Below the pieces are notes generated by a model. The model was not told the origin of the DNA. It ran no database searches and was given only the letters and a program-made list of their open reading frames with translations. From Paenibacillus chondroitinus NBRC 15376 (lineage in GTDB: Bacteria; Bacillota; Bacilli; Paenibacillales; NBRC-103111): DNA of 64,000 bases. A program made the translations under genes and the position numbers. Below, in pieces: positions 1-9,083 of this stretch (the stretch's first letter is position 1; each line of letters opens with the position of its first letter). Where the stretch lies: assembly GCF_004000765.1 (NCBI RefSeq), contig NZ_BILW01000006.1, positions 124,001 to 188,000 on the forward strand, given 5' to 3'.

Positions 1-69
1 TTCATGCAAGTAGTGGCGACAAAAGCTTTAAAACGATTGCTTTCAGAACAAAATATCGAGTGGGATTGA
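1..69 (+). CDS. 3' end of an unidentified gene
   Basis: An open frame enters from the left edge and stops with TGA after 22 residues, ending in LLSEQNIEWD. It is too short to assign to a family. A good intrinsic terminator begins 6 bases after the stop, which supports a real gene end. The following operon has its own cre-like site, so this gene is probably a separate transcription unit. Function is unknown. Confidence 0.45.
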   Translation, partial: FMQVVATKALKRLLSEQNIEWD

Positions 70-75
70 ACTGAC

Positions 76-106
76 AAGAACCTTGGAAATTTCTGAGGTT
101 CTTTTT
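76..106 (+). terminator. Intrinsic terminator
   Basis: AAGAACCT (76-83) pairs with AGGTTCTT (96-103), followed by a short T run. It ends the gene entering from the left edge. Confidence 0.6.
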
Positions 107-185
107 CATGCTGGAGATATCCGTCCGTTTAACAAAAATATTATCCATAATTAATACAAAAGGTAAAAAGTTTGTCCATGGATAT

Positions 186-199
186 TGAAAGCGCTTAAA
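186..199 (+). promoter_or_regulatory. cre-like catabolite response element
   Basis: TGAAAGCGCTTAAA matches the Bacillota CcpA-site consensus TGAAARCGYTTWCA at 13 of 14 positions. It lies about 110 bases upstream of the lplB-type permease gene, so the transporter operon is probably under carbon catabolite control. Confidence 0.65.
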
Positions 200-307
200 A
201 TTACAATTCAAATATGAAAAAAGTCCTCGGAAACTCAGGATTGGTTTTTCTGACGCATCTGATGCAAGCAACAATAATTAAAAAATACAAAGAGGTGAGT
301 ACACCAA

Positions 308-1270
308 ATGGAGAGGAACGATTTGATGAAAACAGAAACTAGCACTACAACCTCCATTCCTGCTGTCAAAGGAGGTGGCATTGCCTACTTGAAAAGACAA
401 TGGCCACTTTACGTAATGATGGTCGTACCAATGGTATTTTTCATCATTTTTAGGTACATCCCGATGGCAGGCGTTGTGGTTGCTTTTAAAGACTACAACA
501 TTTTCAAAGGAGTTTGGGCCAGTCCATGGGTAGGTTTCGCAGTCTTTAAAGAAATCTTTGCCATGCCCGAATTTTATAAGGCACTTCGTAACACCCTCAT
601 GTTGAACGTGCTCGGATTGCTAACCTTTCCGGTTCCTATTCTATTAGCACTTCTTCTGAATGAACTTCGCGTGCAATGGTATAAGAAGCTAAGCCAGACA
701 TTAATGTATTTGCCCCATTTTATTTCGTGGGTCATCGTAGGAGGGATGGCTATCGAGTTGCTCTCGACCAATAATGGTTCGATTAATCATATGCTGATGG
801 CGATCGGCGCTTCCCCCATTCCATTCTTGGAAAAACCGGCTTTATGGATTGCAACCTATGTTGGAACAGGGGTTTGGCGTAATGCCGGGTGGGGAACGAT
901 CCTGTATTTGGCAGCACTTACGGGAATAAATAAGGAGTTGTATGAAGCAGCAGAAGTAGATGGTGCGACTCGTATGCGCAAGATTTGGCACATTACTTTA
1001 CCGGGCATTAAGCCAACCATTGTCGTCCTGTTTATTCTTCAAATCGGGAATATGGCTAATATCAGCTTCGAGCAACCTTATGTTCTGAAGAACTCATATG
1101 TGATGGATTATGCTCAAGTAATCAGCACTTATGTATATTCTGTAGGAATTCAGTCGGCAAGATTCGCACTTGCAACGGCTGTCGGTTTGTTTCAATCAGT
1201 AGTCGGATTAATTCTTCTTCTGTCGGCAGAGTTCATTTCGAGAAAAATCAATAATCAGGGCATTTTTTAA
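308..1270 (+). CDS. lplB: LplB-type ABC sugar permease
   Basis: Inner-membrane permease of a CUT1 carbohydrate importer, 320 residues and strongly hydrophobic. After a short cytoplasmic N-terminus the first membrane segment contains YVMMVVPMVFFIIF. The permease EAA loop is visible near residue 212 (YEAAEVDGATRMRKIWHITL), the contact site for the ATPase. The ATG at 308 follows AGAGGTG at good spacing. It is first in a three-gene operon with a YtcP-type permease and a binding lipoprotein. No ATPase gene is present, so a shared MsmX-type ATPase elsewhere is likely. In Paenibacillus such sets next to aguA import aldouronates; that substrate is inferred here. Confidence 0.85.
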   Translation: MERNDLMKTETSTTTSIPAVKGGGIAYLKRQWPLYVMMVVPMVFFIIFRYIPMAGVVVAFKDYNIFKGVWASPWVGFAVFKEIFAMPEFYKALRNTLMLNVLGLLTFPVPILLALLLNELRVQWYKKLSQTLMYLPHFISWVIVGGMAIELLSTNNGSINHMLMAIGASPIPFLEKPALWIATYVGTGVWRNAGWGTILYLAALTGINKELYEAAEVDGATRMRKIWHITLPGIKPTIVVLFILQIGNMANISFEQPYVLKNSYVMDYAQVISTYVYSVGIQSARFALATAVGLFQSVVGLILLLSAEFISRKINNQGIF

Positions 1271-1283
1271 TGGGGGTACATGT

Positions 1284-2156
1284 ATGATTCAGAATCCGGC
1301 TGAGAAAATAGGCAATACGATTATTATACTTCTGCTGGGCATTTTTTGTTTGTTTTGTGTGGTGCCCATGATCCATATTTTTGCATTATCGCTCAGCGGT
1401 AATCGGGCAATCATGTCCGGCGAAGTGACTTTATGGCCGATAGATTTAAATTTCGAACCCTATAAGAACGTATTTGGTGACATGAGCATGATTCGCTCCC
1501 TGTTGTTTACGATCTGGCTTGTTGTCGGTTACACAATTGTAAGCTTGATCGCTACGATTCTGGCTGCATATCCGCTTAGCCGGCGGAATTTTAAGGGGAA
1601 GAACATCCTTTTCGCTCTGATCATCATAACCATGTTCTTTAATCCTGGGATTATTCCAAACTATTTGTTGATTAAAGAGCTTCATATGTTGAATAGCGTT
1701 TGGTCGCTAGTTTTGCCGCTTCTCATCAACGCTTTCCTGTTGATTATCTTGAAAACATCTTTTACGCAGCTTCCAGCTGAACTGGAAGATTCCGCCTGGA
1801 TGGACGGGTGTGGTCATTTCCGTTATTTAATGCGAATCGTGCTCCCGTTGTCATTGCCGATATTGGCGACTTTGGCGCTCTATTCCGCTGTCGATCGTTG
1901 GAACATGTTTCAGGATGCACTGTTCTTTATTAACGACTCAAATCTATACCCGATTCAACAAAAGCTTTATGAGATCGTAATCAACAGTCAAGTGAATGAC
2001 GCTACTGCCCAGGAAGGCTTTGGAGGCTCTGCTCCGGTGCCGGAAAGCTTGCAGGCGGCAAGCATCATGTTCGCAACTGTCCCAATTCTACTCGTATATC
2101 CTTGGCTTCAACGTTATTTTATCTCAGGCATGCTTGTAGGTGCAGTTAAAGGCTGA
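1284..2156 (+). CDS. ytcP: YtcP-type ABC sugar permease
   Basis: Second membrane subunit of the same CUT1 importer, 290 residues. The family's N-terminal pattern is present, as is a weak EAA loop (LEDSAWMDGCGHFRYLMRIV), and the protein ends with the usual GMLVGAVKG tail. It starts 13 bases after the lplB stop, preceded by GGGGG. It would pair with the LplB subunit to form the translocation pore. The sugar is not readable from the permease; the context points to xylan fragments. Confidence 0.85.
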   Translation: MIQNPAEKIGNTIIILLLGIFCLFCVVPMIHIFALSLSGNRAIMSGEVTLWPIDLNFEPYKNVFGDMSMIRSLLFTIWLVVGYTIVSLIATILAAYPLSRRNFKGKNILFALIIITMFFNPGIIPNYLLIKELHMLNSVWSLVLPLLINAFLLIILKTSFTQLPAELEDSAWMDGCGHFRYLMRIVLPLSLPILATLALYSAVDRWNMFQDALFFINDSNLYPIQQKLYEIVINSQVNDATAQEGFGGSAPVPESLQAASIMFATVPILLVYPWLQRYFISGMLVGAVKG

Positions 2157-2165
2157 TAGCTGTCT

Positions 2166-2183
2166 CGACCGCTATAGCGGTTG
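2166..2183 (+). other. Small hairpin between permease and binding-protein genes
   Basis: CGACCGC and GCGGTTG (one G-T pair) flank TATA, with no T run after it. Such hairpins between operon genes can protect transcript ends and let the binding protein be made in excess. That role is inferred. Confidence 0.35.
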
Positions 2184-2223
2184 AATTCACTATACATTCA
2201 ATAGATTAAAGGGAGGATTAAAC

Positions 2224-3828
2224 ATGCAGGTAAAATATCGCAAAACTATTAACGTAGCTATGGCCGTTTTAGCGACAACTGCTATCGCGCTTGCAGGCTG
2301 CAGCAACTCACAAAACAGCCCAAGTAATTCGGCCACGCCGGGAAGTTCGGCAGGAACGAGCGAGACCCCAAAGGGTCCGCCAATCACTTTAACGGTCGAG
2401 CTGTTTGATCGAAGTAATGCACCAGCAGGCGCTCCGCCAATCACTGACAATTTCATGACGCAGTACGTTCAGAAAAACTTCGGAGATCCGAATAATATCA
2501 CAGTTAAGTTTGTTACGATCCCTCGTTCCGAGGAAGTCAAGAAACTGAATGTATTAATGGCATCCGGAACTGCGCCCGATCTCGTCTTTACGTACGACAA
2601 GCCGACTGTTCAAAGTTATGTGCAAAGCGGCGGAATTGCTGATCTTGGGCCAGCGATTGAGAAGTACGGACCTCAGTTGAAGAAAGTACTTGCTCCAACA
2701 TTGAAGGACGGCGTTTTTAACGGTAAGCAATATACCATTCCGGCCCTACGGGTCATTCAATCGCAAACAACAAGCATCATCCGTAAAGATTGGTTGGATA
2801 AATTGAACCTGCCTTTGCCGACGACGACGGATGAATGGTATCAAACATTGAAAGCGTTTAAGGAGAAGGATCCGGGCAATACTGGCGGAAAAGTCATTCC
2901 GTTTACGTTAATTGATATGTTCCATATCAAACCGCTAACCAACTCTTTCTGGGATTGGAGTAAGATCACTGAAGAGGACCTATTTGCGGATCCAGACGGA
3001 TGGACGCTACCTGGCAACAAGGAAGCTTTCAAATTCTTAAATAAGCTATACAGTGAGGGCCTGCTCGATAAAGACTTCCCGCTAGCGGCAGACTTCAGTC
3101 AGACATTCAACAAACAAGTCGTTAACGGTCTTGCAGGGTCTGCTACACCGAATACAAACGATCCAATTTACAGCGGATACTACGCAAACCTTAAGAAAAA
3201 TAATCCTGAAGCTGTTCTTGCAACGATCGATCCGTTCAAAGCAGCGAATGGAAAGTATCCTAAACCGATGTATTCCCCTAGCGGTATTTATCTGATGGTT
3301 CCAGCAGCGAGTAAAAACGTTGATTCGGTTATCAAATATTTGAACTGGATGGCGGAACCGAAGAATCTTATTGCGCTGCAGTTCGGACAAGAAGGCGTTT
3401 CTTACAAAACAGGTGACGATGGCATTCCATTTGCTTTGACAACGCCTGAAGCCAATCAGATTCTCTTTAATAATCAAGACTACGCCATGATTGTGAATGG
3501 TAAATACGTGAGCACAGACTCACCAGAAAAAAACATGGCAGCCAATGCAACCGATCCGCAATTTAAAGACTTCACTATCGACAGTATTAAGAGTGGTGCG
3601 AGAGACGGCTATACAGGCCCGCGCGTCGATATTCCAATTCAAGCTGAAATCAAGTATTCACAGATTCTGACCGATAAGATCAAACAGATGTTGGCAAAGA
3701 TTATTACTGCTAAGTCTACCGAAGTTGACAGTGTTTATGATCAGCAACTGAAAGAATGGAAAGATGCGGGGGGCGAAGCCGTTATGAAAGAAAGAAGACA
3801 GGCGTATCAACAAACCTACAAAAAATAA
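2224..3828 (+). CDS. lplA: Extracellular sugar-binding lipoprotein (LipO/LplA type)
   Basis: Solute-binding protein of the importer, 534 residues. It has a lipoprotein signal peptide with lipobox LAGC (Cys26), then a Ser/Thr/Pro/Gly-rich spacer typical of surface-tethered binding proteins in this group. The body is a family-1-like carbohydrate-binding fold of about 480 residues. The ATG follows AAAGGGAGG at good spacing. It is last in the operon and followed by a strong terminator. The ligand is probably an aldouronate or xylo-oligosaccharide, from nearby glucuronoxylanase and alpha-glucuronidase genes; this is inference. Confidence 0.85.
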   Translation: MQVKYRKTINVAMAVLATTAIALAGCSNSQNSPSNSATPGSSAGTSETPKGPPITLTVELFDRSNAPAGAPPITDNFMTQYVQKNFGDPNNITVKFVTIPRSEEVKKLNVLMASGTAPDLVFTYDKPTVQSYVQSGGIADLGPAIEKYGPQLKKVLAPTLKDGVFNGKQYTIPALRVIQSQTTSIIRKDWLDKLNLPLPTTTDEWYQTLKAFKEKDPGNTGGKVIPFTLIDMFHIKPLTNSFWDWSKITEEDLFADPDGWTLPGNKEAFKFLNKLYSEGLLDKDFPLAADFSQTFNKQVVNGLAGSATPNTNDPIYSGYYANLKKNNPEAVLATIDPFKAANGKYPKPMYSPSGIYLMVPAASKNVDSVIKYLNWMAEPKNLIALQFGQEGVSYKTGDDGIPFALTTPEANQILFNNQDYAMIVNGKYVSTDSPEKNMAANATDPQFKDFTIDSIKSGARDGYTGPRVDIPIQAEIKYSQILTDKIKQMLAKIITAKSTEVDSVYDQQLKEWKDAGGEAVMKERRQAYQQTYKK

Positions 3829-3847
3829 TCCTTTTGCTGCCTAACGA

Positions 3848-3891
3848 ACTCGGTTCCCTCTCAATAGGGGAACCGAGTTTTCATTTTTTTT
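3848..3891 (+). terminator. Intrinsic terminator of the lplB-ytcP-lplA operon
   Basis: AACTCGGTTCCC pairs perfectly with GGGAACCGAGTT, followed by a T-rich run. Confidence 0.9.
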
Positions 3892-3967
3892 TGAATTAAA
3901 AAATATTTAAAGGTTTTAAAAAAAATATTCCATGTAATTCTTATCCATGTTTGATTAAAATTTTTAA

Positions 3968-3981
3968 TAAAAGCGGTTTCA
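3968..3981 (-). promoter_or_regulatory. cre-like site upstream of the GH30 xylanase
   Basis: Read on the minus strand it is TGAAACCGCTTTTA, matching the cre consensus at 12 of 14 positions. It lies about 85 bases upstream of the xylanase start. Confidence 0.55.
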
Positions 3982-4066
3982 GTTGAAAGTATGAAGTAAG
4001 AATGGATGTGATGATGAACGTTATTGGCAAGCAGTAGCCTATTAACTACTCAAGGAGTTGAAAGCA

Positions 4067-6583
4067 ATGAACTTACGTTTTAAAAAAACAGTTAACATTT
4101 TCTTGGCATGTGTAACTGCTATACCATTATGCTTCGTGCCTGCGTCGACTGAGGTATCGGCCGCTTCGGCAGCTAACGATGTAATTGTTAACTTATCGGC
4201 AGAAAAGCAAGTGATTCGTGGATTTGGAGGAATAAACCATCCGGCATGGATCGGAGATTTGACATCTGCTCAAAGGGAAACTGCTTTTGGTAACGGAGAA
4301 GATCAGTTGGGTTTTTCCGTTTTAAGGATTTTTATTGATCCAGATAAGAACAACTGGTATAAAGAACTTGAAACAGCTAAAAAGGCGATTGAACGGGGAG
4401 CAATTGTGTTTGCATCGCCTTGGAATCCTCCAAGTGAAATGCTTGAGACCTTCACCCTCGGTATGAGCTCAGGCAACGGCACCACATATGAAGCGGAGAC
4501 GGGAACAACATTGACCAGTTCCGCAGTGGAAATGAGCAATTCAGGGTATAGCGGTACCGGATATGTTAACTTTCAAACAGCATCCGATGCGGCCATTCAG
4601 TGGGGGAGTATCGGCGTTGGCAGTACAGGTACGAAAAACGTAAAAATTCGGTATGCTCTACAGGAAGGAACAAGCAAACTAGATGTTTATGTGAATGGGA
4701 CGAAAGCTCTCACCAATGTAGCGTTTGAGGCAACCGGCAGCCTGTCGACCTGGGGAGAAAAATCCGTTCAGGTTCCCATGAAGAGCGGGAACAATACGAT
4801 AAAACTGGTAACTACCGGCACAGACGGACCGAATATAGATAATATCAACCTAACAGCGTATGTTGAGGATCCATCAGCTAAACGCCTTAAACATGATAAG
4901 TATGGAGAATATGCGCAGTATCTGAATGAGTTCGATACCTATATGAAGAGCAATGGTGTGGAATTGTATGCGATCTCAGTTCAGAATGAGCCTGATTATG
5001 CACACGATTGGACGTGGTGGAGCCCTGAAGAAATGCTTCGTTTTATGAAAGAAAATGCGGGAACCATTCATAACAGGATCATCGCACCGGAGTCATTTTC
5101 TTACGTAAAACAAATGTCAGACCCTATCTTGAACGATCCGGAAGCACTAGCGAATTTGGATATTCTAGGCGCTCACACGTATGGCACTAATTATAAGGAT
5201 TTCCCTTACCCGCTTTTTGAACAGAAAGGATCGGGCAAGGAACTCTGGATGACGGAAGTGTACTATCCAAATAGTGAGAATAACTCAGCTGATCGTTGGC
5301 CCGAGGCATTAGGTGTTGCAGAGCATATGTATAATGCCATGGTAGAAGGGAATTTCCAAACATACGTATGGTGGTATATCCGTAGACAATACGGTCCCAT
5401 GAAAGAGGATGGAACAATAAGTAAGCGTGGATACATGATGGCGCATTACTCAAAATTTATTCGACCTGGCTACGTTAGGGTTAAAGCTACCAAAAATCCG
5501 GATCCGCAGATTTTTACATCAGCATTTAAAGGTAACAATAAAGCGGTTATTGTTGCAGTAAATAAAGGAAATACAGCCGTGAGTCAAAAATTTGTTATGC
5601 AGAACGGGACCGTAACGAACGTAGCTTCATGGTTAACGGACAGCACAAAGAATCTTAATGCCAGAGCCCCTAGTCATGTAACAAATGGTTCCTTTACGGC
5701 CGAACTACCTGCCCAAAGTGTTACGACTTTTGTTGCTGATATCAATACGGACAACCTAGTACCAACTGCTGCACTCTCAGCAGACAACAGTGTGATGCCA
5801 GGGAGCAGTTTTACAGTGAGAGTTAGCTTGAACAACTTGGAGAAAAGTGTTTATGCCGAAGACATTACATTGACTTATGATGCCAATAAATTTGACTATC
5901 TAAGTGCGGAAGCGGCAAATAATAACATCGAGATCGTTGGAGAGGACAAAGCAACAGCCGGCAAAGTTAGGTTTATTGCCGCTAACATTGGAGGTGTAAC
6001 AGGAGCAAGCACGCCGGCTCTAAATTTAAATTTTAAAGTAAAAGCCGGTGTTCAAAATACGCTTGGAACGATTGAAGGTTCTAAGGCAGAACTTGCTGAT
6101 TACGAAGGAACCGTTTTTCAGGCAGCGCTTGGCAGCAAGAACATTTCTATTGGCAATGTGATAGTAATCGTTGATAAGACAGCTTTGACAACAGCTATCT
6201 CAAGTGCACAGAGTCTGTATGATGCTGCAGTCATCGGCACAGAGATAGGTCAATACCCGCAGGCAGCCAAAGATGTTTTCGGCACTGCGATCGACGCAGC
6301 CAAAATGGTTAAAGACAAAGCAAATGCGACGCAGTCTCAGGTCGATAGTGCCGTTGCAGCACTGGGCAGCGCTGTAGAAATCTTTAAGGCAGCAGTTATT
6401 AAATCTCCTGACCTCAATAAAGATGGAAATATAGATGTAGGTGACCTTGCCATTGCGGCTTATCATTACGGCAAGGATTCCAACAGTGTAGATTGGGGAA
6501 CGGCTAAGTTAGCAGATTTGAATGGAGATTATAAGATCGATATTATGGATATCGCATATGTAGCATCCAAAATAATTGAATAA
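4067..6583 (+). CDS. xynC: GH30 glucuronoxylanase with inserted CBM and C-terminal cohesin-FIVAR-dockerin
   Basis: Secreted endo-glucuronoxylanase, 838 residues. AAGGAG (4052-4057) touches a TTG at 4058 but is 9 bases from ATG 4067, so the ATG was chosen. Signal peptide about 1-32. The GH30 subfamily 8 domain closely follows B. subtilis XynC: acid/base Glu308 (VQNEP), nucleophile Glu397 (WMTEVYYP) and the IRR arginines 439-440 near the glucuronate site. Residues about 128-268 do not belong to GH30. They form a CBM6/35-like beta-sandwich (YEAETGTTL start, Tyr141) inserted between METF- and SAKRLK-type segments that are adjacent in XynC. The C-terminus has a cohesin-type domain (about 566-700), a FIVAR three-helix region (701-775) and a dockerin with two calcium loops (782-838). 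A cre-like site lies upstream. Confidence 0.9.
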   Translation: MNLRFKKTVNIFLACVTAIPLCFVPASTEVSAASAANDVIVNLSAEKQVIRGFGGINHPAWIGDLTSAQRETAFGNGEDQLGFSVLRIFIDPDKNNWYKELETAKKAIERGAIVFASPWNPPSEMLETFTLGMSSGNGTTYEAETGTTLTSSAVEMSNSGYSGTGYVNFQTASDAAIQWGSIGVGSTGTKNVKIRYALQEGTSKLDVYVNGTKALTNVAFEATGSLSTWGEKSVQVPMKSGNNTIKLVTTGTDGPNIDNINLTAYVEDPSAKRLKHDKYGEYAQYLNEFDTYMKSNGVELYAISVQNEPDYAHDWTWWSPEEMLRFMKENAGTIHNRIIAPESFSYVKQMSDPILNDPEALANLDILGAHTYGTNYKDFPYPLFEQKGSGKELWMTEVYYPNSENNSADRWPEALGVAEHMYNAMVEGNFQTYVWWYIRRQYGPMKEDGTISKRGYMMAHYSKFIRPGYVRVKATKNPDPQIFTSAFKGNNKAVIVAVNKGNTAVSQKFVMQNGTVTNVASWLTDSTKNLNARAPSHVTNGSFTAELPAQSVTTFVADINTDNLVPTAALSADNSVMPGSSFTVRVSLNNLEKSVYAEDITLTYDANKFDYLSAEAANNNIEIVGEDKATAGKVRFIAANIGGVTGASTPALNLNFKVKAGVQNTLGTIEGSKAELADYEGTVFQAALGSKNISIGNVIVIVDKTALTTAISSAQSLYDAAVIGTEIGQYPQAAKDVFGTAIDAAKMVKDKANATQSQVDSAVAALGSAVEIFKAAVIKSPDLNKDGNIDVGDLAIAAYHYGKDSNSVDWGTAKLADLNGDYKIDIMDIAYVASKIIE

Positions 6584-6664
6584 TATTTCTTTTGAATTTG
6601 GTACTCGTTTGGCGATGGTAATACATCATCCCAAACTTATCATTCCATTGGATTATTGATATTA

Positions 6665-6678
6665 TGAAAGCGAATACT
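6665..6678 (+). promoter_or_regulatory. Weak cre-like site
   Basis: TGAAAGCGAATACT is an 11/14 match to cre. The surrounding TGATATTATGAAAGCG also occurs exactly near 34966-34981, upstream of another transporter operon, which makes a regulatory role more likely. Confidence 0.35.
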
Positions 6679-6693
6679 AGTGGGATGTGAATG

Positions 6694-6720
6694 GAAGGGA
6701 CTCTTGAAGTTCCTTCTTTT
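6694..6720 (+). terminator. Probable terminator after the GH30 gene
   Basis: GAAGGGAC pairs with GTTCCTTC (one G-T pair), followed by TTTT. It is 110 bases after the xylanase stop. Confidence 0.5.
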
Positions 6721-6804
6721 GGTTTGGCTAGCATTCTTTAGGGGATAGGTTTATGATACAATAAGTTTCATCAATCTGAGCAGATATAGAAGGAGGCAAG
6801 AATC

Positions 6805-8367
6805 TTGTTCAAGGTATTGTTAGTCGACGATGAGGTATTCGTGCGTAGGGGTCTGCAAAAGCTGATGAAATGGGAAGAGTATAAATTTACCCTCGTTGGA
6901 GAGGCAAAAAACGGTGGGGAAGCTTTGGACATGATAAACCGTTTGAAGCCGGATGTGGTAATTACTGACATTATGTTGCCTGTATTAGATGGGCTTGGTT
7001 TAATCAGAAGCGTGAAAGAGGCGGGACAAGTAGATCCCGAATTTATCATTATTAGTGGTCATGATGATTTCAAATATGCCCAACAAGCGATTCGTTACGG
7101 AGTTCAGGATTATATCTTAAAACCTATTGATGTGAAGGAACTGGGTGATACACTGCAGAGACTTGTGGTTTCTATTAGCAGAAAGCATTTGACAGCGCTT
7201 ACGGAGGGGAGACACGCACTCGGTTCTGTGCTGGAGGTGCTGCTTCAGGAGGATCTTCAGGAACACGAGGCTGCGCGTTATATAGAAGGATTGGGAATTG
7301 AATCAAATGCTACAGGATTCCTATTTGCATGGGCCGAGATCCAAGTTGCCCCCGGAGAACAGCAAGTTAGTTTAAAAGTTTTCCAAGAAGTATTATCTTC
7401 CTTTGGCAGAGCAGGAGGCAGGATTCCCGTACTTGAGAATATGCCAGGCAGGTTTGGAATGTTATTGAGTGCAGAGGTACTGAATCAGTGGGGAAATGAA
7501 GTATCGCACTCATTGGCGGAGCTTCGCGCAGAGATTTCTAGACAGCTCATTAATGAAGTAACTATCTTTGCAGGCGACATCGTGAACAGCATCGTACACT
7601 TGCAGCAATCTTATTTCGGAGCCAACGAATCAGTAAAACATAAGTATGCCGAGGATGGGAAGAATGTCATTCTATATGGGAAAGTGAAAAGCAAGCCTCT
7701 TGACATGACCGAAATGGCTCCTAGTCTATACAATCAGTTGATGGTGGAGTTGGAGGAAAATAATAAACAAGCTTTCGTAGAAATCATCGACGGCATGTTT
7801 TTGACTTTTCGTAATCAGCGATTTGCACTACAAACCGTTGTCAGTCTTCTATGCGCTTTCAATTTAAGAGTTATTGATGTAATAAAGCAGATGTACGGCG
7901 ATGATGAGGAGCAGCGTCGGTTGCTTAAAATATTAAAGGGTGACCATCAAGCTTGGAGCCTACAGAGGTTAAAGGAGCATTTCTTACAAATGACTTCACA
8001 GGCAGCCGAGTATATAGCCCAGCTGCGCAAAGAACAGAACAAGGGAGACATCGAAAAGATTAAGAAATTTATCGATACCCATTATAGTGAGAATATTAAT
8101 CTAAAAAGTATTGCCGCTCAATTTTATATGAATTCCGTCTATTTGGGGCAGCTCTTTCGTAAGACCTATGGCGCCTACTTCAATGGTTACCTTCTGAAGT
8201 TGCGTGTGGAGGAGGCGAAGAAGCTGCTTCGTCAAACTGACCTGCGGATGTATGAAATAGCTGCGAGGGTAGGTATTCCGAATGCAAATTATTTCGTAAC
8301 CCAATTTGAAAAGTGGGAAAAAGTATCACCATTGGAGTATCGAAATAAACTTGTAAACAAAAAATAG
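6805..8367 (+). CDS. YesN-type AraC response regulator (orphan)
   Basis: Two-component response regulator of 520 residues. The N-terminal receiver has acidic residues Asp8/Asp9, phospho-acceptor Asp55 (VITDIM) and the ILKP lysine motif. A middle region of about 280 residues follows, then a C-terminal AraC-type double helix-turn-helix (about 415-515). The start is TTG at 6805, 8 bases after AGGAGG. No histidine kinase is adjacent, so the partner must be elsewhere, perhaps one of the two kinases in this window. Its position between xynC and further xylan genes suggests it controls them. Confidence 0.85.
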   Translation: MFKVLLVDDEVFVRRGLQKLMKWEEYKFTLVGEAKNGGEALDMINRLKPDVVITDIMLPVLDGLGLIRSVKEAGQVDPEFIIISGHDDFKYAQQAIRYGVQDYILKPIDVKELGDTLQRLVVSISRKHLTALTEGRHALGSVLEVLLQEDLQEHEAARYIEGLGIESNATGFLFAWAEIQVAPGEQQVSLKVFQEVLSSFGRAGGRIPVLENMPGRFGMLLSAEVLNQWGNEVSHSLAELRAEISRQLINEVTIFAGDIVNSIVHLQQSYFGANESVKHKYAEDGKNVILYGKVKSKPLDMTEMAPSLYNQLMVELEENNKQAFVEIIDGMFLTFRNQRFALQTVVSLLCAFNLRVIDVIKQMYGDDEEQRRLLKILKGDHQAWSLQRLKEHFLQMTSQAAEYIAQLRKEQNKGDIEKIKKFIDTHYSENINLKSIAAQFYMNSVYLGQLFRKTYGAYFNGYLLKLRVEEAKKLLRQTDLRMYEIAARVGIPNANYFVTQFEKWEKVSPLEYRNKLVNKK

Positions 8368-9083
8368 GTGGCGTTATGGACGAGAAAGATACATCTAAAT
8401 AATATGAAACTGTTCTAAAGGGGGAGTTAACATGGGAAAAGTGAAATTGTCCAATTTACGCCAGTAAGAGGCGGTCTTTATTTGTAGCCGCGATTAATGA
8501 AAGATGCATTTTGCTATAAGTTTTCGTTTAAATTCTGTTATAACTCTCCCGTTCAGGTGCCACCATTAAGCAGAATTGGCTGGTCAAGTTGTGGAGGAAC
8601 CGTAACATCCACCGCCAACCCGCACATTCACCCAATGGGGAGCAATCTTGTAGATAAATTGCTGTATTATGTGAAGAACTGTGATGACCCCATTACAAAT
8701 AACTGCGCGTATAAAATGACAACGTCTGGTAAGTGGAGTAAAAAGTTGTACATTGTTCGTTTCCTTTATGGACTTTATAATGTGTAAATAGCACAGCGAC
8801 AGATCTTTGAGGGTATTTTAGAATGAATCTGGAAAACAAAGTTTGCGTTTTAGTGGGCTGTAAAATGTAAAAAAATTTAAATCCGATAAAAGTGCAAAAG
8901 ATCGAAAGTTTGTTCATTAATTTTTAACCTATAGACTGTTAAAATAGTGTTACATAGATTTGAAAGCGTTTTAATTCGAATTAAAGCTCCGATGTTGCTT
9001 CGATTTCCAAGAACTTATCATACGATATTCAAATAAAGTACAGTTGTCACCCTTCTCATTCCAATGGAAAAAGGTGAGCCATA
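8368..9083 (+). other. 716-base gap between two regulators
   Basis: No convincing gene is seen. It holds a tiny frame at 8432-8467 (MGKVKLSNLRQ) behind a strong AAGGGGGAG ribosome site, which may be a relic gene start or a leader peptide. A 96-codon open frame at 8497-8787 shows no recognisable domain or ribosome site and is probably non-coding decay. A cre-like site lies near the right end. Confidence 0.4.
8961..8974 (+). promoter_or_regulatory. cre-like site upstream of the second YesN regulator
   Basis: TGAAAGCGTTTTAA matches cre at 13 of 14 positions and lies 110 bases before the regulator's start. Confidence 0.6.

Noticed and set aside
2-274. Minus-strand open frame of 90 codons at the left edge
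   Set aside because: It overlaps a terminator and the cre-like site, has no ribosome site, and its residues resemble no family.
8497-8787. Plus-strand frame of 96 codons in the gap between regulators
   Set aside because: No ribosome site, unusual Cys- and aromatic-rich composition and no recognisable domain; treated as decayed or non-coding.
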